A stretch of DNA of 64,000 nt from an uncultured Roseburia sp. (GTDB lineage Bacteria; Bacillota; Clostridia; Lachnospirales; Lachnospiraceae), in contig CANDCP010000001.1 in NCBI GenBank assembly GCA_947383215.1, positions 62,001 through 126,000 of the forward strand, read 5' to 3'. The position numbers were made by a program, and so were the translations under genes. This document shows positions 62,934-64,000 of this stretch, piece by piece (the first letter of the stretch is position 1; the number at the start of each line of letters is the position of its first letter). Below the pieces are notes generated by a model. The model was not told where the DNA came from and made no database searches. It saw nothing but the letters and a program-made list of their open reading frames with translations.

Positions 62934-64000
62934 TTATCTCATAGAATCAACAATCTCACCGCACAGCGCGTCCAAATTTTCTTCCTGACTTTTCTTTAAA
63001 GCAGATTTAACGGTCACCGGAGATCCAAGAATTTCCATATCCTTCAACTCCTCTATCTTCGCCTGCATCTGTTTTACCGATGTCGGCGCCCACGTTCCAT
63101 TCTCTAAAAATGCGACCGTTCGCTTTTGCACGTTCAGCGCTTTCATATCGTTTAAAAGGTTCTCCATAATCGGATACAGCCCGCCATTGTAAGTCGGCGA
63201 CGCCAGCACAAGATGGCTGCAGCGGAATATCTCCGCGATCAGCTCCGAAACATGCGTATTGGAAATATCATATACCGCTATCTTGCGAACCCCGGCGTCG
63301 GCAAGCTTTCCGGCGAGCACATTTGCCGCGTTCTCCGTGTTGCCGTACATGGAGGCATACATAATGACAACCGCTTTATCCTCCGGCTCATAGCTGCTCC
63401 ATTTATGATACTTGTCCAAAATATACGGCAGATCGCTGCGCCAGACGGGACCGTGAAGCGGACAGATCATCTCAATTTCAAGGCCCGCAGCCTTTTTTAA
63501 GACCGCCTGCACGGACGGGCCGTACTTTCCGACAATATTTGTATAATACCGTCTCGCGTCGGCAAGCCACTCTCCGTCAAAATCCAGCTCATCATTAAAG
63601 ATATTTCCCGGAAGCGCGCCGAAAGAGCCGAAGCCGTCCGCCGAAAACAAGATTTTGTCCGCATCGTCATAAGTCATCATTGTCTCCGGCCAGTGTACCA
63701 TAGGCGCCATCACAAAATGAAGCGTATGCCTCCCGCATTCGAGCGTATCGCCCTCCTTGACGACAACCGTTTTTCCCTCCAGGTCGAAATCAAAAAACTG
63801 TCCCATCATCTGAAACGTTTTTGCGTTCCCGACAATTTTCACATTCGGCCGCCGTCTGAGCAATTCCCCGATCAGCGCGCAATGATCCGGCTCCATATGG
63901 TTTACCACAAGATAATCAAGCTCGCGCCCCGCCAGAACGTGCTCCACGTTTTCAAAAAACTGATCGCCAACCGCGCGGTCCGCCGTATCGCAAAGCACCG
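62934..64000 (-). CDS. FprA-type flavodiiron protein, 5' partial
   Basis: The frame is open to the window edge; the GTG at 63998 is probably an internal Val (VLCDTADR). A metallo-beta-lactamase-fold domain carries the diiron ligands: HMEPDH, His in MVHWPETM, Asp in FSADGFGSFG and His in CPLHGPVW. It is followed by a flavodoxin domain (IMYASMYGNTENAA, SPTYNGGLYP). It reduces O2 to water or NO to N2O in anaerobes. There is no C-terminal rubredoxin. It is upstream of the FIST and chemoreceptor genes and probably in the same unit. Confidence 0.93.
   Translation of the reverse strand, partial: VLCDTADRAVGDQFFENVEHVLAGRELDYLVVNHMEPDHCALIGELLRRRPNVKIVGNAKTFQMMGQFFDFDLEGKTVVVKEGDTLECGRHTLHFVMAPMVHWPETMMTYDDADKILFSADGFGSFGALPGNIFNDELDFDGEWLADARRYYTNIVGKYGPSVQAVLKKAAGLEIEMICPLHGPVWRSDLPYILDKYHKWSSYEPEDKAVVIMYASMYGNTENAANVLAGKLADAGVRKIAVYDISNTHVSELIAEIFRCSHLVLASPTYNGGLYPIMENLLNDMKALNVQKRTVAFLENGTWAPTSVKQMQAKIEELKDMEILGSPVTVKSALKKSQEENLDALCGEIVDSMR

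Noticed and set aside
1..64000. tRNA, rRNA, integrase or replication origin
   Set aside because: None was found by eye. Short tRNAs could be missed without a covariance-model search, but no CCA-ended cloverleaf-like gap was noticed.

Overview
The window looks like chromosome from an anaerobic, motile, spore-forming Firmicute of class Clostridia, most likely Lachnospiraceae. Pointers are YesM/YesN-type two-component systems, CUT1 sugar transport without a local ATPase gene, large GH94 phosphorylases, a flavodiiron protein, chemoreceptors, a YtaF-like protein and strong AGGAGG ribosome binding sites. This is inferred from gene content; no rRNA or other phylogenetic marker is present, and no tRNA, CRISPR array or integrase was seen.

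Layout. (1) 1-20.4 kb: a sensor-diguanylate cyclase, then a carbohydrate locus on the minus strand. It holds a sensing operon (cupin, solute-binding protein, yesM, yesN), a CUT1 transport operon, and a second operon of chemoreceptor, two GH94 phosphorylases and a GH30 glycosidase. The transport and chemoreceptor promoters share an almost identical 23-bp element exactly 42 bp upstream of the -10 box, which suggests one regulon for uptake of, chemotaxis to, and intracellular phosphorolysis of beta-glucan oligosaccharides. (2) 20.5-36.7 kb: housekeeping genes: cation/proton antiporter, murI, a small protein with a triplicated four-cysteine motif, an NlpC/P60-like lipoprotein, a small alarmone synthetase, ytaF, a Ca-type P-ATPase, an ArsC/Spx-like protein, ferritin, a biotin operon (bioY-bioB-bioD-bioA, with a BirA-like operator), an oxidoreductase and a MATE pump.

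(3) 36.8-54.2 kb: an accessory region, in part visibly more AT-rich. It has an ATPase/PIN-domain gene pair that looks like a defence module, a decayed kinase gene, a secreted protein made of five exact 31-residue Cys/His repeats, an ECF-type sigma factor, DUF2461 and DUF3737 genes, a GNAT protein, and a compact six-gene operon. That operon is a complete Wadjet set (jetA, jetB, jetC, jetD) followed at once by a SAM methyltransferase and a PLD/DEAD helicase. It has a consensus promoter and a leader of about 225 nt.

(4) 54.3-64 kb: an operon of response regulator, histidine kinase, lipoprotein, ABC ATPase and a large ABC permease; then a cytoplasmic chemoreceptor, a FIST-domain sensor and a flavodiiron protein cut by the window edge.

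The best candidates for something new are the Wadjet-methyltransferase-helicase operon, the ATPase/PIN pair, the two cysteine-rich repeat proteins and the shared 23-bp regulatory element.
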